Assembly: GCA_033439255.1 (NCBI GenBank)
Contig: CM065891.1
Span: forward strand, 62,001 to 126,000
Origin: Hericium rajendrae
Taxonomy: Eukaryota > Basidiomycota > Agaricomycetes > Russulales > Hericiaceae
Length of the DNA: 64,000 nt
Direction: 5' to 3'
Each line of letters starts with the position of its first letter. Position 1 is the first letter of the stretch. Under the pieces are notes generated by a model, which saw nothing but the letters and a program-made list of their open reading frames with translations, searched no databases and had not been told where the DNA came from. This document shows, piece by piece, positions 1-11,554 of this stretch. A program made the position numbers and the translations under genes.

Positions 1-332
1 AGTGCGGCAGACATGGGTGACATTGACCCACCCTAGGTCTTTGGGACCCGGCCGCTGGTTGGCAGCGAGAAAATGGACTATGCGCGTGCACACTTCGGTG
101 GGGATGCAGATCAGGGGTGATAATCTGTTTCGCCGGGCACGAGCATCGAGGGTGAGGAGGAGTAGCTGGTTTAGCTCCTCGTCAATGGCAGCTCGCTGCT
201 GTTCTATATCAACTGGGTCAGGGTGTACAGGAATCCTGGAAGGGGATGCGAGTAGTCAGTAATCCAAACATTGATGGATGAAAGATCCCGCCGGACTTGC
301 CTCAAGATCTGGAAACTTGATCCGGTCGACAT
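1..332 (-). CDS. F-box protein, N-terminal part (runs off the left edge)
   Basis: The minus strand starts with ATG at 332. A short exon (332-301, MSTGSSFQILR) is followed by a GC-AG intron (300-236), and exon 2 runs from 235 off the window. Exon 2 reads IPVHPDPVDIEQQR and then the F-box core RRNRLSPLICIPTEV, followed by GWVNVTHVCR, the usual Agaricomycete F-box signature. F-box proteins recruit substrates to SCF ubiquitin ligases through Skp1; the substrate-binding C-terminus is not in the window. Structure and sequence closely match the F-box gene at 32439, including the GC 5' splice site, so the two are paralogues. A TATA-like site lies about 95 bp upstream. Confidence 0.75.
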
Positions 333-423
333 GATGTATTTTCGGGTGACGGATACAGCAACAATAAGTAAGGGTAGTCGTCGAGGCAGAGAAAAACTAA
401 CAAACGTGGACTATGGATGAGCA

Positions 424-433
424 GTTTATAAAC
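424..433 (-). promoter_or_regulatory. TATA-like box for the left-edge F-box gene
   Basis: A palindromic GTTTATAAAC lies 92-101 bp upstream of the ATG at 332, a normal distance in fungi that allows a short 5' UTR. The call rests on sequence and position only. Confidence 0.35.
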
Positions 434-1364
434 AGCTGGCCAGGGTGACAGGTGTGTGGCGTTATGACTACATTTGACCGGATTGACAGTTGCATGATGC
501 GGCGGTGCATGAGAAGACCCCATATAATTGGTATGGACTGGTATACAACCGGGGTCAATTTTTTTAAAGCCCGTGTCCGGACAGCCCAGTCGGAAGGCCC
601 CGAATCCGTGCCGATAAAGCTTTGGTTCCAGCCTGATGTTGTACAATTTCGTCGGGATTGTGTACCTGATCCGCTGAAATTCAGATTTTCTCCCAATTTT
701 TTCTCCTTGGCGGGAACCCTGCAGGCCCCCATGTCCGGACAGTAACCCAGCTTCCGGCAAGCTTGGGCCAATTTGTCTTCACTCTAACCTAGCTGATGTG
801 GAGCACGCGCGGCTATAGCTTAACCTTACAAGACATCGACAGTGTTGGGGGTCTCTGGCAAATCCGCTGCATCGTCGTGGGCTCGGTTAGAAAGGATGTC
901 GCACTGGATATCTAGACAGAGCCAATGCGAAGGTCCCATGGTGGGCATCATCATGTACCCGCTGAGAGATATCGAGATGGTGGTTCTTTCCGCCACGCCT
1001 TTTCAGTTTCATTCTCTCTAAATTGCAAGGTTAGGGTCGTGTATGGACCAGGTGCGCTCTGTGGAAGTGGACATGATACGCTCGCATATACATGGGAATA
1101 CCTGGGTATCATAATCTGAGAAGACAGCACTATATCGAGGGAATGAGGCCGGAGTATGAACACGGTTTTACTCAGTACCCCCGCCAACCCATTGTGTCCC
1201 ATTGACCTACCGCGAACCTAACTTTGTCTCACCTTCGTGTCCCCATTGGAAATTTCTTACAATTTCCTAGTTCCTATTCTAAGATCCATACTTCCATACT
1301 GATATTCAATCGTTGGCGCTTAGCTGAACTCAGCACCAAAGCTATCATACATTTGACGAGCCTT
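434..1364. other. Intergenic stretch, nothing recognised
   Basis: Short overlapping open frames on both strands, none with a recognisable domain or consistent splice pattern. It separates the left-edge F-box gene from the 3' end of the gene split by element A. I see no repeat or RNA gene in it. Confidence 0.5.
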
Positions 1365-2207
1365 CGCTTGCGTTTCTCTCACCCTGGGCATCCGGAGGGA
1401 TGGTATATGAGGCACTCAATAACTCTAATTGAGCTGCCCGAGATTCCAAGTCCCGCAACTCCCGGAGCAGGGACTCTCTCCGATCCGTTATCCACCTGAT
1501 ATGAGCTAGATAGCAAATGAATATGGTTCCGAAAAAAGTGAGAAAGAACCATACCACGAAGTGCACCTTTGATCCAGATAATCCGGGATTTCTCATCGAC
1601 CGGTGCTCTCGGAGGCGGGGGTAGGAATTCGCTATCGGGAAGATCCTACGAAGAACATCAGCGAGATGTCTCTCAAATCTTCACCTGGCTCAACTCACCT
1701 GGCCGAGGGCCGCCAACACCGATGCAGAATGTGGAACCGGGGTGCGTAAGCCATCCTCCATTTCAACATCCTGAGACGTCGGAACCTGCTCTTGAGAGGG
1801 CGGCACATCTCCGACATTGGACTCCGCATTGGCCAGGTCGGCAAGGGGCGTCCGTCAGTATGCCCTGGCATTCCCCTGTCAGTTAACTCGGTGCGGACTG
1901 GAGGTAATGAATCGATGGTGCCATCTGTTTTACTACAATATGGTCAAACGTCAAATGTCACACCGAAAACCTGATCTACATATGGTAAATTGTCCTGGCT
2001 CCCCTCCACTTCGGAGAACTGATCACCCAACTCCATCATCAGGTTCTGAAGATTGTCAGTTGCCTCTCGCTGATGTCCAATGTGATCCCACGTACCATGC
2101 CTTCCTTCAACTGCCAGTCTGACTCCTGACTAAGCGGTGGCACACTGCTCAGCGCTGCATCCTGGCCACTCATGTCTCCGGCCACATTCTTCTCACCAAC
2201 AAGCTCT

Positions 2208-2400
2208 CATCTGGAAAAACCGGAAGTGCTACAGTGGGCTATCACAGGCTACAGTAGTGATCAGGGTCCTACGATAGCAACATATAGCTCTTGTAGCTCC
2301 CGTAGTACTCGTAGGACCCCCCCTTACTACCGTGGCTCTGGTAGTGACTCGTAGTGGCCTGTAGTAGCAATATATCTACAGTAGTAAACTATAGTTGAGA
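2208..2400 (+). repeat. Left terminal inverted repeat of element A (GTAG-type)
   Basis: This matches the reverse complement of 21720-21903 for nearly 190 bp. Shared blocks include CTGGAAAAAC, GCTACAGTGGGCTA, CTACAGTAGTGATCAG and GTAGTACTCGTAGGACC. Inside are repeated GTAG/CTAC units of the kind transposases bind near element ends. Confidence 0.8.
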
Positions 2401-2616
2401 TAAGTCTACATAAGTCAGACATTATTAGTGCTGCTTCTACAGGATCTACAGCTGTCTACTATAGATAGAAAAAAATAATCACTACTATCAAACAAAGTGT
2501 TATGCTTTTTAGAACTTCAGTACGCAGATAGGTGCAAAAGCAAATGTGATTTTTGATATTAGCAACAGACAACTAATCTAGTCTAAAGGGTCCAAAAGGT
2601 GTGCGATTGATCTACG

Positions 2617-4938
2617 CTAGGCTACTGGCCCTGCAGCACGGCTTTTCGCTGCCCTCCTAGCCTGCGCGGCAGCTTCCATCTTTGCAAAATCTAACTTGGG
2701 CTCTTGTTCTTCCCTGCGGTAGTCTGTGGCAAGGTGACTATTACCGGAGTCAATTCTGAGACAGAAAGACAATTTAGCAAGCTGATAATTTGAGTAAATA
2801 AAACATACAGAATCTTGTTGTGCAGATCCTCTAGCCAATCTTGCAACCAAGTAGAACAGTTCTGTTCAAGCTGTTGTAGTAGACGTAAGTAGACCTTGTA
2901 ACTGAAGAAAAAGTATGTTAGCAACAGATAAGGTTGTATAACATTAAACTATACCGACCGTCGTGCGTAAGTCTCATCTGTAAACGAGATATCCTTATGG
3001 TGACCCTCCTTGTATTCTGCCACGCAATTCTCAACCTAAAATAAAGAACTACCCTTAGCTTTGATCCAAAGTCTAAAGCACGACTTACACATGTGATTAC
3101 CAGAGCGCACAAAGAAAGTGAGAGGTCATTGAACCATTTTGATGTCTTAGATCGAATTGCGTCACCCTTACTGGTGAACCATTGATTTATGATGATTTGC
3201 TTGACGGGTTCTAATCCCATGATCAACTCGTCGTTGTATGTTTTTTCCTTGAAGACGTGTCAACTGCGACAAGGGTAAGAACAAGATATGACTTACCGTC
3301 AGGTCCACCTCTCCAAAAGTAAATACAGGATAGCTGCTAGTCGTTCCTAGCAACCATTCAACCCGATTTCTAACCGTCTTTTCGTCCTTGTCTAGACGAA
3401 GTTGATTAAGGCCATAAAACTTGTTGCAAACATCCCTAGCGTGTGTCTTGATTTGACCGCGCACTTGTGTAGCACCGGTGTATACCTAAAACAACACTTC
3501 AAACAAAAAACGTTATTCAAGATTGACTTTTACTCACAAAATCAAGAACCACGTCAACTTCTAGCTGAGCCTCCTCCTCTAACTTCCTAAGCTCTTTGAG
3601 TTGATCAACCTTAGCCTGAAGGGTGCGCTTGTTCTCCTTTCCAGCCTGCACAACCATTCTCCAACTCAGATTATATCTATCGTCAACTGTGGGGAAACCA
3701 TTTTCAGTGCTGATTGCAATCCGGAGCAGATGGCGTGCTTCAACTGCGAGCGCTTTCGTTGTTGCGCCGAAGTCTCTAGTGATCTTCTCCATCGTCCATG
3801 CTCCTTTGGCCTTGGGAAGATCCTCTCCCTCTAAAGGTGTAGAAGAACTCTTCTTCGAAGTCCTAAGACAAATATTAGCGACATCTCACAGACGTAGATA
3901 AGCCTTACTTCTCTTTACGTCCTGAACTGTCCTTCACAGAGACAGGCTTTGATACGAGAAGACAAAGAACTTTGTTAGACGCTTGTCGATCAGAAATTGA
4001 CTGTTATAGACGTACCTTTACGCCCGAGAAGCCTGATAGCGGACGTTTAACTGCGACCTTGTCTTTGCCTTTGCTTTTTTGCTCCTTTTGTGCCTCCTTC
4101 TCCTCCTCTGAGCTCTCATCGTCATCATCATCAGAGGAGCAATCAGATTTCTTGTTCTTGTTCTTGTTATTGTCACTGTGGTCTTCGTCGTCAGAGGTGT
4201 CGGAGGTAGGTTGTCCTTTGCCTTCGTGTTGCAAGCTCAGTCTCGAAGCAGTCAGAAGAGAAAACACGAACCGTGAGCAGCAAAGCTACTTGCAATCGCC
4301 ATCTCCTCATCGTCGTCCTCAATCTCCATCGGCTTGTCTGAATGGCTATCCCTTACGACACCCTCTTCCTCTTCACTCTCGTCCTCGCTGGCATGCTTTT
4401 TGGAGCCCTCGTCCTCGTCCTCTGGTGTCTCTTCACGCTGTTCCGTAGTCAACATGGCCAAGGTACGACGTGAGCTTTCTAAAAGACAAATCTGATGTTA
4501 ACTATTCTCTACAGCTAGAAATGAGATAGTTTACCCGCTTGAAGTTCTTTCAGCTTTGCCCTTTCAGACTTCAGGTTCTTGGTCGAGCTCTTCGTCTTCT
4601 TACGTGGAGACGGACTGAGGACGCTATCGTCATCCATGTCAGAGGTGGGATCCTTGCGCTTGTCTCTCTTTGGAGGTACTGATTGGGAGACAGGACGTGG
4701 TTTGGGCTTCGATAACGTCGCTGGCGTCTTGGGCGTGGTAGAATTCTTCTGTATATATTATATAGTGAGTACCTTGGCTTAGATAGAAAGAGAGACTCAC
4801 CTTTTCCTTAGCAGCAGGCGGGGTCTTGTTGCTGGCCCGGTCAGCGACCTTCTTGTTCTTGACTTTTCTCTTTGGCTTTTCTGTCTGGAGGACGTCGTTG
4901 TCGGAGTCGTTGTTTTTGCCAGACCTGGTATGCACCAT
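2617..4938 (-). CDS. DUF6532-domain protein with acidic N-terminus (element A cargo)
   Basis: The start is ATG at 4938 (MVHTRSGKNNDSDN). The first half is lysine-rich and then strongly acidic with runs of D/E/S (roughly 4460-4040), like nuclear or chromatin-binding tails. The second half is an all-helical DUF6532 domain: EARHLLRIAIS..GFPTVDDRYNLSWR, an IKTHARDVCNKFYGL segment, IIINQWFTSKGDA, ALVITCV, and VAEYKEGHHKDISFTDETYARR. The gene is cut by about eight short introns with ordinary GT-AG sites. It ends RRAAKSRAAGPVA at 2617. DUF6532 proteins are common near transposons in Agaricomycetes and have no known function. Being inside the TIRs suggests co-mobilised cargo, perhaps DNA- or chromatin-binding. 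Confidence 0.65.
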
Positions 4939-5151
4939 ATTAGTTTAGAAGATGGGGAGGGATCAGAGAGAGAGGTGGGACTACGGAAGTGCTGACGCAA
5001 GAGGCAGAGAGCTGACGACGCACCGTCGTACAAGCGAGGGCTGGACCTCTCGCTTATTAGGTTCTCACCCTACCCTACCTACGCCTTCCTATCTCGTAGT
5101 CAAAACGACTGATATTGTGTGCTCTACTAGCTGCTAGAAAGGTGCAGTAAA

Positions 5152-8100
5152 CTATTTAACAGTCCAATTGTTACGATTGTCTACCCACGTGTTCATAGCA
5201 GAATCATTTGAGAACACAAAGGATGCTCTCTCCCCTTCAAAATGCAAGTTGAAGTGTGTGATTCCGTCAGACGGAAAAGCAATGAGATCACCACTCCTCA
5301 AAGCTACAACGATACCTGGCTCATAAAGCACCAGTTCACCTCCTGTGTAGTTGCCGAGAGGAACAACAACACAAAATTCTTTGTCCTTGCCGTCGCGGTG
5401 GCCTAGAGATGTAATGTTAAGATTGAGGACAAGACCAATGAAAGGCTGCACGGGAACGTGAGCGTGAGCAGGCAGAAGTTCTGCATCTATGCAATGAAGT
5501 TCAAATTCTTGCGGTAGGCACTCTTTGATCTAAGAACGCAGTTAGTAGGATGCTTGATTAAACAAATAGAGCAGATGCTTACTTACCGTATCTCCAATCC
5601 AATCAAACAGATCACCGAAAACATCCTCCACAATGCTTAAGAGATCAGAGTGTACTACAATATCCCTTGACGGATAGGGTGTAAACTGGCTGTTATTTGT
5701 TCTAGAAGCGTCCTCGACGCGCAGACGAAAGGGAGATACGTCTACCGGAGCACCGTCTCCCTTAAACAAGCCTCAGTTCCAGTTACTAACATAGGAAAGA
5801 AGGTGTGTGCACACCTTGGTAGCGTGCCGGTTGTACCAACTAAAATGATAGCTCTCATAGGAGAACTCAGCACCTTCCTCTCGTGATTTGCGATGAAACA
5901 AGTCATCTCCAAAACAGAGCTTCATATTGGAATAAAGGTTGTCTCGGATGGAATCTGGAAGACCAGTAGAGATAAAGGCAAGAAGCTTTGCCTCTGCATT
6001 TTCCAGACGCAGATTATCCCTGAAAGAAAAAGTCTTAAGACGTAAACCTTGCGCGAAAAAAAGCACAAGCTCGTACTGGACAAGGTCAGCTGAAAAGCTG
6101 ACATATTGCGTCTCATCCTGTCGAATACCCTCTGAGCTATAGAGGCTGTCCAATTGTGCTTGCAGATCTTCCAAAGACGTAGCTGGAGACTCCAAGGCCT
6201 GGCTTGCGCAGTTGCGCTGTTTCTCTGTCCAGTGAAAATTCTTCAGGCGGTCTGAGTCTGTAGGTAGGGCAGAATTATGGGGATGATCCTGTCGAAAAGC
6301 AGTGGAGATGACAGAAATGTTGCCGAACATTGGCTGAACAGGGAAAGAAACTGGAAAAGGAAGCAGAATTGCAGACGGAGAAGGGCTGGGAGTGGGAAGG
6401 CCGTTGAATAAGAGAGTGTTCGTAGCAGGGCGTGACGTGTAGACTAGCCCGAGTTGATTAGCAGCCATTGCTGAATCTATACCTAAGCCTAGCGACGTCG
6501 CACAAGGCGCCCAGGCAACAAGGTCCCTGTCTGGCAGAGAAAAGTGACTGATAGTTGAAAAGTCAGCTTAAGCACCTGAACAATTAACTTTGGCACTCAC
6601 TTAAAAGGTATAATAGAAAAGAACTCGTCTGAAGCTGCGAGGGACGTCCCGATAATTGTAGGAACTTGAGACCATTGGGCGAGATCTGCAGCAGAAAATA
6701 AACCTGTTATATCCAAAGGAAGTAGTTTGCGTAGTCGATCTATTGCAGGCACAATTTTTGTACGTATGACCTTGCCAGCAGGATGATCTGCAGGAGGAGG
6801 TTGCCTCAGAAGATAGGCAACAAAATATGCTGCGAGTGGGTGTAGCCGGTGAAGTCGATCACAGTGTTCTAGGCCCGCCACTAAAATTAAGACGTAGAGG
6901 GATCCTGCATAGGTAAAGGGGCCTGTTAGACCTAAGGTCCAGACGTGAGGGCAAAAGGAACTTACCCCCTGCAGCCAGGGCAGCGTACTTGCTGCCTTTT
7001 GATTGCCAATCCATAAATAATGTGTATTTCACGTGCGCTAGCTGCGGGCATGACTCCACTAGTTCGGCGTGCAGACGGGCCCTGGAGATCTTGCGAGTCC
7101 GCAGAAGGCTATCTGGCTGTTAGCGAATTAGGAGCAGCCTCATAAAAGACGACGACGTACCTCTCAGTCTTGAGGACAAGGCTTAGATAACTGAACATGG
7201 CAGAGAAGCTCAGCCCGACACTGGTACGCACTGTCTGGCAACACTGAGCGACGGCCCGCTGAAAGTCATGTTCAGGCGAAACGGGCCCAGCCAGACTGAG
7301 CGACGGGGTCCACGCTTTAACAGCGTCGGCCCACACGTCGAGAACGCTCTGATTACCAGGCACGACGATGCCGGTGGACCTTCCCTCCCACCCACCGAGC
7401 AAAGCCAGGTATTGATTCGCGTCCGTGTCCCTCTGGATGGACAGTTCGTCCACCTCCTTCCAGGTTCGCTTGCGATTTCTTGACTTCCTGTTCTTGTTCT
7501 TAGGCTTCTTTGCTCCTCGGGGACACGTCTTGGGCCCACCCCCTTCCCCTTCCCCTCCCCCTTCCCCTCCCTTGTCCCTGGATCCTGCTCGTCTGTTGCC
7601 CCTCCCCTTTCCCCTATCCTGCTTTTCGCCTGCTCGTGCGGACCCAGGCTCCTCTCCGCAGCACCCAGAGTCCTTTCCCTCACCCTGCTGCTTCTCGCCT
7701 GCGTGCGCGGACGGTGACTCCTCTCTGCAGCACCCGCCGTCTGCCTCTGAACGGCTCTTGTCGCCTGAGGTCTGGCTGCGGGTCTTGTACGGATGAGCTC
7801 GTTCTGCCGATTTGTGCGTCTGGCGGTCAGGTCCCGGGCCCTTCGACACGTCTTTGTCAGGAGAGGTGCCAGGCAGGGAGATGTCGAAGTCGAGGAGCGG
7901 GGTGAGGGGACTGGACGGGCAGCAGGACGTGGGGTCTTCAGTGCCTGCAGGCGGGTCCGGTGACGTCTGACAGAACGTGGCCTCGCTGGCGCTCAGCACA
8001 GATCTACCCACCGCAGGATTGCTCGCAGCGGAGGTAGCGCTCGGGAGCTCGACGTTCGATGCGGAGTCACCTAGCAGAGACAAAAGGTTAGCGACGACCG

Positions 8101-8200
8101 CGTCCGTACCTGCAGGTCGTGCGCCGCTGCCTTGATTGTCTTGCAGACCTTGGAGCACACGAAGGGTCAGAAGAAGAAACTCTTGGGAGACGTCCGGCAT
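5152..8200 (-). CDS. Large protein with C-terminal 2OG-Fe(II) oxygenase domain (element A cargo)
   Basis: The start at 8200 (MPDVSQEFLLLTLRVLQG) is chosen because the shared motif at 8318-8346 lies just upstream; a longer frame reaches 8383. The N-terminal third is low-complexity, acidic then basic (G/E/K/R-rich). A helical middle contains SKGSKYAALAAGG and SLYVLILVAGLEHCDRLHRL (7020-6600). The C-terminal domain is a double-stranded beta helix: LGHRDGKD supplies His-x-Asp, then LGNYTGGELVLYEPG, SGDLIAFPSDGITHFN with the distal His, and GERASFVFSND with the 2-oxoglutarate-binding Arg. All iron and co-substrate ligands are present. This fold includes TET/JBP, which oxidise 5-methylcytosine or thymine; assignment to that clade here is my inference. 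At least six introns. Product about 900 residues. Confidence 0.65.
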
Positions 8201-8317
8201 CTCAGAGGAGCAGAAAAGAGAGGGAACGCTGGCGGGAAAGAGTGATAACAAACGCCAGACGACGACGGAGACGTTACGGACGCGTTGCGCGCCGCTGCTC
8301 GAGGCGCGTCGGCAAGG

Positions 8318-8350
8318 GCGTGGGACAGTATCCGGGTCCCCCTGAAAGTA
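8318..8350 (-). promoter_or_regulatory. Repeated upstream motif, copy 1
   Basis: The core AGTATCCGGGTCCCCCTGAA lies about 130 bp upstream of the oxygenase ATG. Near-identical copies occur upstream of the transposase (11429-11456) and, inverted, in element B (20647-20677). Flanking GCGTGGGA is shared too. It may be a core promoter or 5' leader common to the element's genes; this is inference. Confidence 0.4.
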
Positions 8351-8552
8351 TCCTTCAAAACAAAAAATGCACCCTCGCTTCAATTTGGCAGCTAACTACG
8401 ACAGAAAGACCATATATCTATATTAGAGTACCTAGCTGAACCGCACAACGTGCGCAACGTGCAGTCGAAGGACGTAAAAGTGCCTCGGACCGCACCCTCC
8501 TCCCCGAGCCGGCACCGTCCCCCGTCGCTCTAACGTTAACGTCCAGCCTTCA

Positions 8553-10911
8553 TCAGTCTTCGTCTTCATCCGTAGCGTCGTGGTTGTCCGCGTACTCCGA
8601 GTCATCTGAGCTGTCATCGGAATCGTCAGGAAGCCGGGAGACGGGCGCTGATTTCTTCACTGGAAAGTTGGCCTTGCGGTTTTCAGCCCAGCGTTGGTCT
8701 TGAAACGTGGCGTGGTCCAGCAGCAGCTCCTCTAAGAGGAGATGGCGCACGCCCAGAAGATCGCGAGGCATGCTGAATGTCAGTAGGTATTCTGGGGGGA
8801 CGTGCTTGGAGTTGAGACCGCCGTGCAGGATATGGTAGATGAAGACGAGTACAAATACGCCGCAATCGTACCCGTTGTTTTGCCAGGGACACTGGAAATA
8901 TACAACATCAGCTAATGATTATTTGGACCACTGCACAACTGCGCACCTCTGCATGCAGTTGCAGCTCCCAGTCCTTCCAATTCAGACGTAAGGGGAGTCC
9001 GAGCTTCCGAAGCTGCTTGAAGAACTGTTTCACGAACCATTGCAGGCGCTGCAAATATGACTTGTTAGCCAAATATGCTGCCAACAGTTTGGAAAACGTA
9101 CCACAATAATACCCCAATGCTTGGTTTTCTCCACTTTCTTGCTGCAGTTGTTCACGTAAGTAGTTTTTAGACTGTCGTATATAGTGATGTGTCGGTTGAC
9201 AAAGTCAACGACGCCGAGTACCCAGTGGATCTCCTCTGGAATATGGATAGGAAAGAGGACTTGCTTCCAAGGTAGACTGCCTCCTGGTTTAAACAAGTTC
9301 TGTAATGCCGTGTTACTACGGTTGAAATATAGAGAGATACGACGCACCTTCAACCCAGGATATGCGAATATGCTCAGCAAATTTGAGGGCGGCGGCGCAC
9401 ATGGTAAGCGAGTCTCCATGAAGCTTGTGCGGACGACAAGGGAATGAGGAAACAACATGCTCCACTTGATCGCAAAGTACGTTAACAGGGTACCACTTAA
9501 CATTTGACCGGGCCGCAGGCGATCAAGATCCTCTTGAGGGACTGACCCTATCTGGATGCCATCCTTGATATGCTCCTTGATCAGCTAAAAAAAAAGATGA
9601 GACAAGATCAGAAGAAGAGAACTGAGCACGTACTTCTTTCAAAGACGATTTCAGCGTCGCATAACCTCTATCTCGCCAGATGAGGATCTCCGAGCGAATA
9701 CCTCTTAGTACTGCGCTTACACCGAAAACCAATGCTTGGACGCGCGACAAGACTTCTTCAGCACTGTCCTGGAGCTCCACGGGCCACCGGCTGACGTTCC
9801 AAGTCGTTCTTGCTCGATCGAAAACGTACTGCCCGCCAGCTACAGCTTGTTCGAAGATGCGACGTTCCTTGAGTACGAATCCCTGGTAAGCACCCTTGTT
9901 CTTCACGAGTTGGGCCTTGATACTTGGCAAAAGTCGACGCTGCAGCGTAAGCAGCGCGCCCTCGAAATCGACTGAGTCCCAGATCCACAAAAGTTCGAAC
10001 TGGGTCAGCCAGGCCTCAACCTGATAAAACCACTGCCGGACGACGGACTCGTTGACAGAGGGTACAGAGAGCACGCGCAGCTTGAGGAGACGATGGACAA
10101 CAAGCGCCACGGACGGCGCGGGCAGCGTGAACGGGGGCAGCACAGAGGGCGGGAGGACGGAGGCCGGAGTGGTTGAGGACTCAGAGGGTGGCATGATTAA
10201 TAGCTGCGAGGTGGAGGGCTGCACGTTCGAAGGCAGCGTGGCTGAGGGAGGTGTGGTTGAGGGAGACGTGAACGAGGGCGGCGAGGTCGAGGGCGGTGGG
10301 GTCAAGGGCTGTGCATTGAACGGCAGCACGGTAGCCAAAGGCGTGAACGGCCCTGGTGAAGCTGAGGGAACCGTGACGGAGAATGGCGTGGTGGAGGGAG
10401 AGGGGGCCGTGAACGAGGGCTGCACATTCGACAGCAGCATGGCTGAAGAAGGCACGAACGAGGGCAGCAGGGTCGAGGAAAGCATGAGGGAGCAGGGTGC
10501 GGCAGACGGAGAGGGCGCTGCAGGTGGCTGAGAGAGAGCCACTGGTGATGGGGACTTGCGTTGACGGCGAGCAGCTGCAGCTGCTGCGCGCTGTTCGTCC
10601 TGGGCAGATCGGTCGCGCAAAGCCTCCGCGGTTGTCTGCAGGATCACGAGTTGCCGTGATCCCACAGACAGTTGCTGCTGCTTTTTGAGTTGATAACGCC
10701 TACACGAACAGCGGTATCGTGAGCTGAGACAAAACGCTACAAAGTCTTACGACGTACCGTTGCTCCAGCAGCTTCTTCCTATCGAGTTTGGCCCTGTTTG
10801 CGGGAGTGCGTTTCACACCCTCTCTCGTGTGCGTCGTCGGTTTCCGACCTACTCGTACATCAGAGCGAACGAGTGGGAAAACATAAAAGAGAGCGTGGAC
10901 GTACCAGGCAT
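8553..10911 (-). CDS. Ulp1-type (C48) SUMO/ubiquitin-like protease (element A cargo)
   Basis: The start at 10911 is supported by splicing: MPG, then RKPTTHTREGVKRTPANRAK, then RYQLKKQQQLSVGSR from exon 3. A long P/S/T-rich stretch follows (about 10540-10150), then a helical region. The cysteine-protease domain is complete: FPIHIPEEIHWVLGVVDF (catalytic His), ITIYDSL (Asp), and WQNNGYDCGVFVLVF near 8850-8890 (oxyanion Gln and nucleophile Cys). The C-terminus is a short acidic tail ending at 8553. Ulp1 proteases cut SUMO from target proteins and are recurrent passengers of large CACTA-like and MULE elements. It is divergent from the transposase, with a 40-bp hairpin between them. No defect was seen. 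Confidence 0.8.
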
Positions 10912-10997
10912 CTTGCTAGCGGCTGCGAGCAAGAGTGAGAGGACGACTTCGCCGTTCTGAGTGCCAGGATCCGGCCCGGTTTAACAGCCGATACCCG

Positions 10998-11082
10998 GGC
11001 AGGATTCGCATAGCCATAAATGGCATTCTGGTTTCTGCACGCCAGAAACCAGAATGCCATTTATGGCTATGCGAATCCTGCC
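10998..11082. repeat. Perfect 40-bp hairpin between protease and transposase genes
   Basis: Arms 10998-11037 and 11043-11082 are exact inverted copies around a 5-nt loop. The inner arm reads TGGCATTCTGGTTTCTG. A related 17-bp-arm hairpin with almost the same stem (CAGAAACCAGATTGCCA) lies in element B at 20849-20886. It sits 87 bp upstream of the protease ATG and about 470 bp upstream of the transposase ATG. Confidence 0.9.
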
Positions 11083-11554
11083 ATCAACGATGACACATTT
11101 TCCAGTCGTCTGCGGGTACCGGTGCGCGCTTTCAAGTCAGGCTCTTCGATAGTGCGTTCACGCAGCAACGGTTTTAAAATAAGGTAAGATACTTCAATGA
11201 TCTGATTTAGTTGACGTTAAAGTTCTAATTTTGCTGATTGATATAGTCCTTTGATAGAAAACGTGTTCTGACAACTGGCAAGATCTCTTGTCTGTAGCAT
11301 ACGTTATCTACTCATAATCGACCTGGTGAGTAACCGCAGACTGTTTTCTTTGCTACTCATATTTATTAGATTCCTTCTAAGCTGCCTAACGGGTCTCTTG
11401 GACGTATAAAACGACTCGTTGAATAGCGTGAGAAAGTATCCGGGTCCCCCTGAATCTTTCGAGCAGGGCTACTGGTGCGTTTTCTTCTGATTTTGTGGGG
11501 TAAGTGAGGCGACCTTATATACTCACGTTGTCTCCATTGTTCTTAGTTGTAATC
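11083..11554 (+). promoter_or_regulatory. Transposase upstream region with repeated motif, copy 2
   Basis: Contains AGTATCCGGGTCCCCCTGAA at 11435-11454, the motif also found before the oxygenase gene. A likely 5' UTR intron (GTAAGTGAGG to TTCTTAG, about 11500-11546) ends just before the ATG at 11555. The remaining sequence is AT-rich with no open frame. Confidence 0.45.

Noticed and set aside
7425-7905. Plus-strand proline-rich frames
   Set aside because: Antisense to the charged low-complexity part of the oxygenase gene.
8240-8360. YPGP on the plus strand as a 2A-like ribosome-skipping peptide
   Set aside because: It lacks the D-x-E-x-N-P-G-P pattern and the strand does not match the gene there; it is the repeated DNA motif read in a chance frame.
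10052-10531. 159-codon plus-strand frame rich in EGG/VEG repeats
   Set aside because: It is the complement of the P/S/T-rich part of the Ulp1 gene, which has spliced support on minus.
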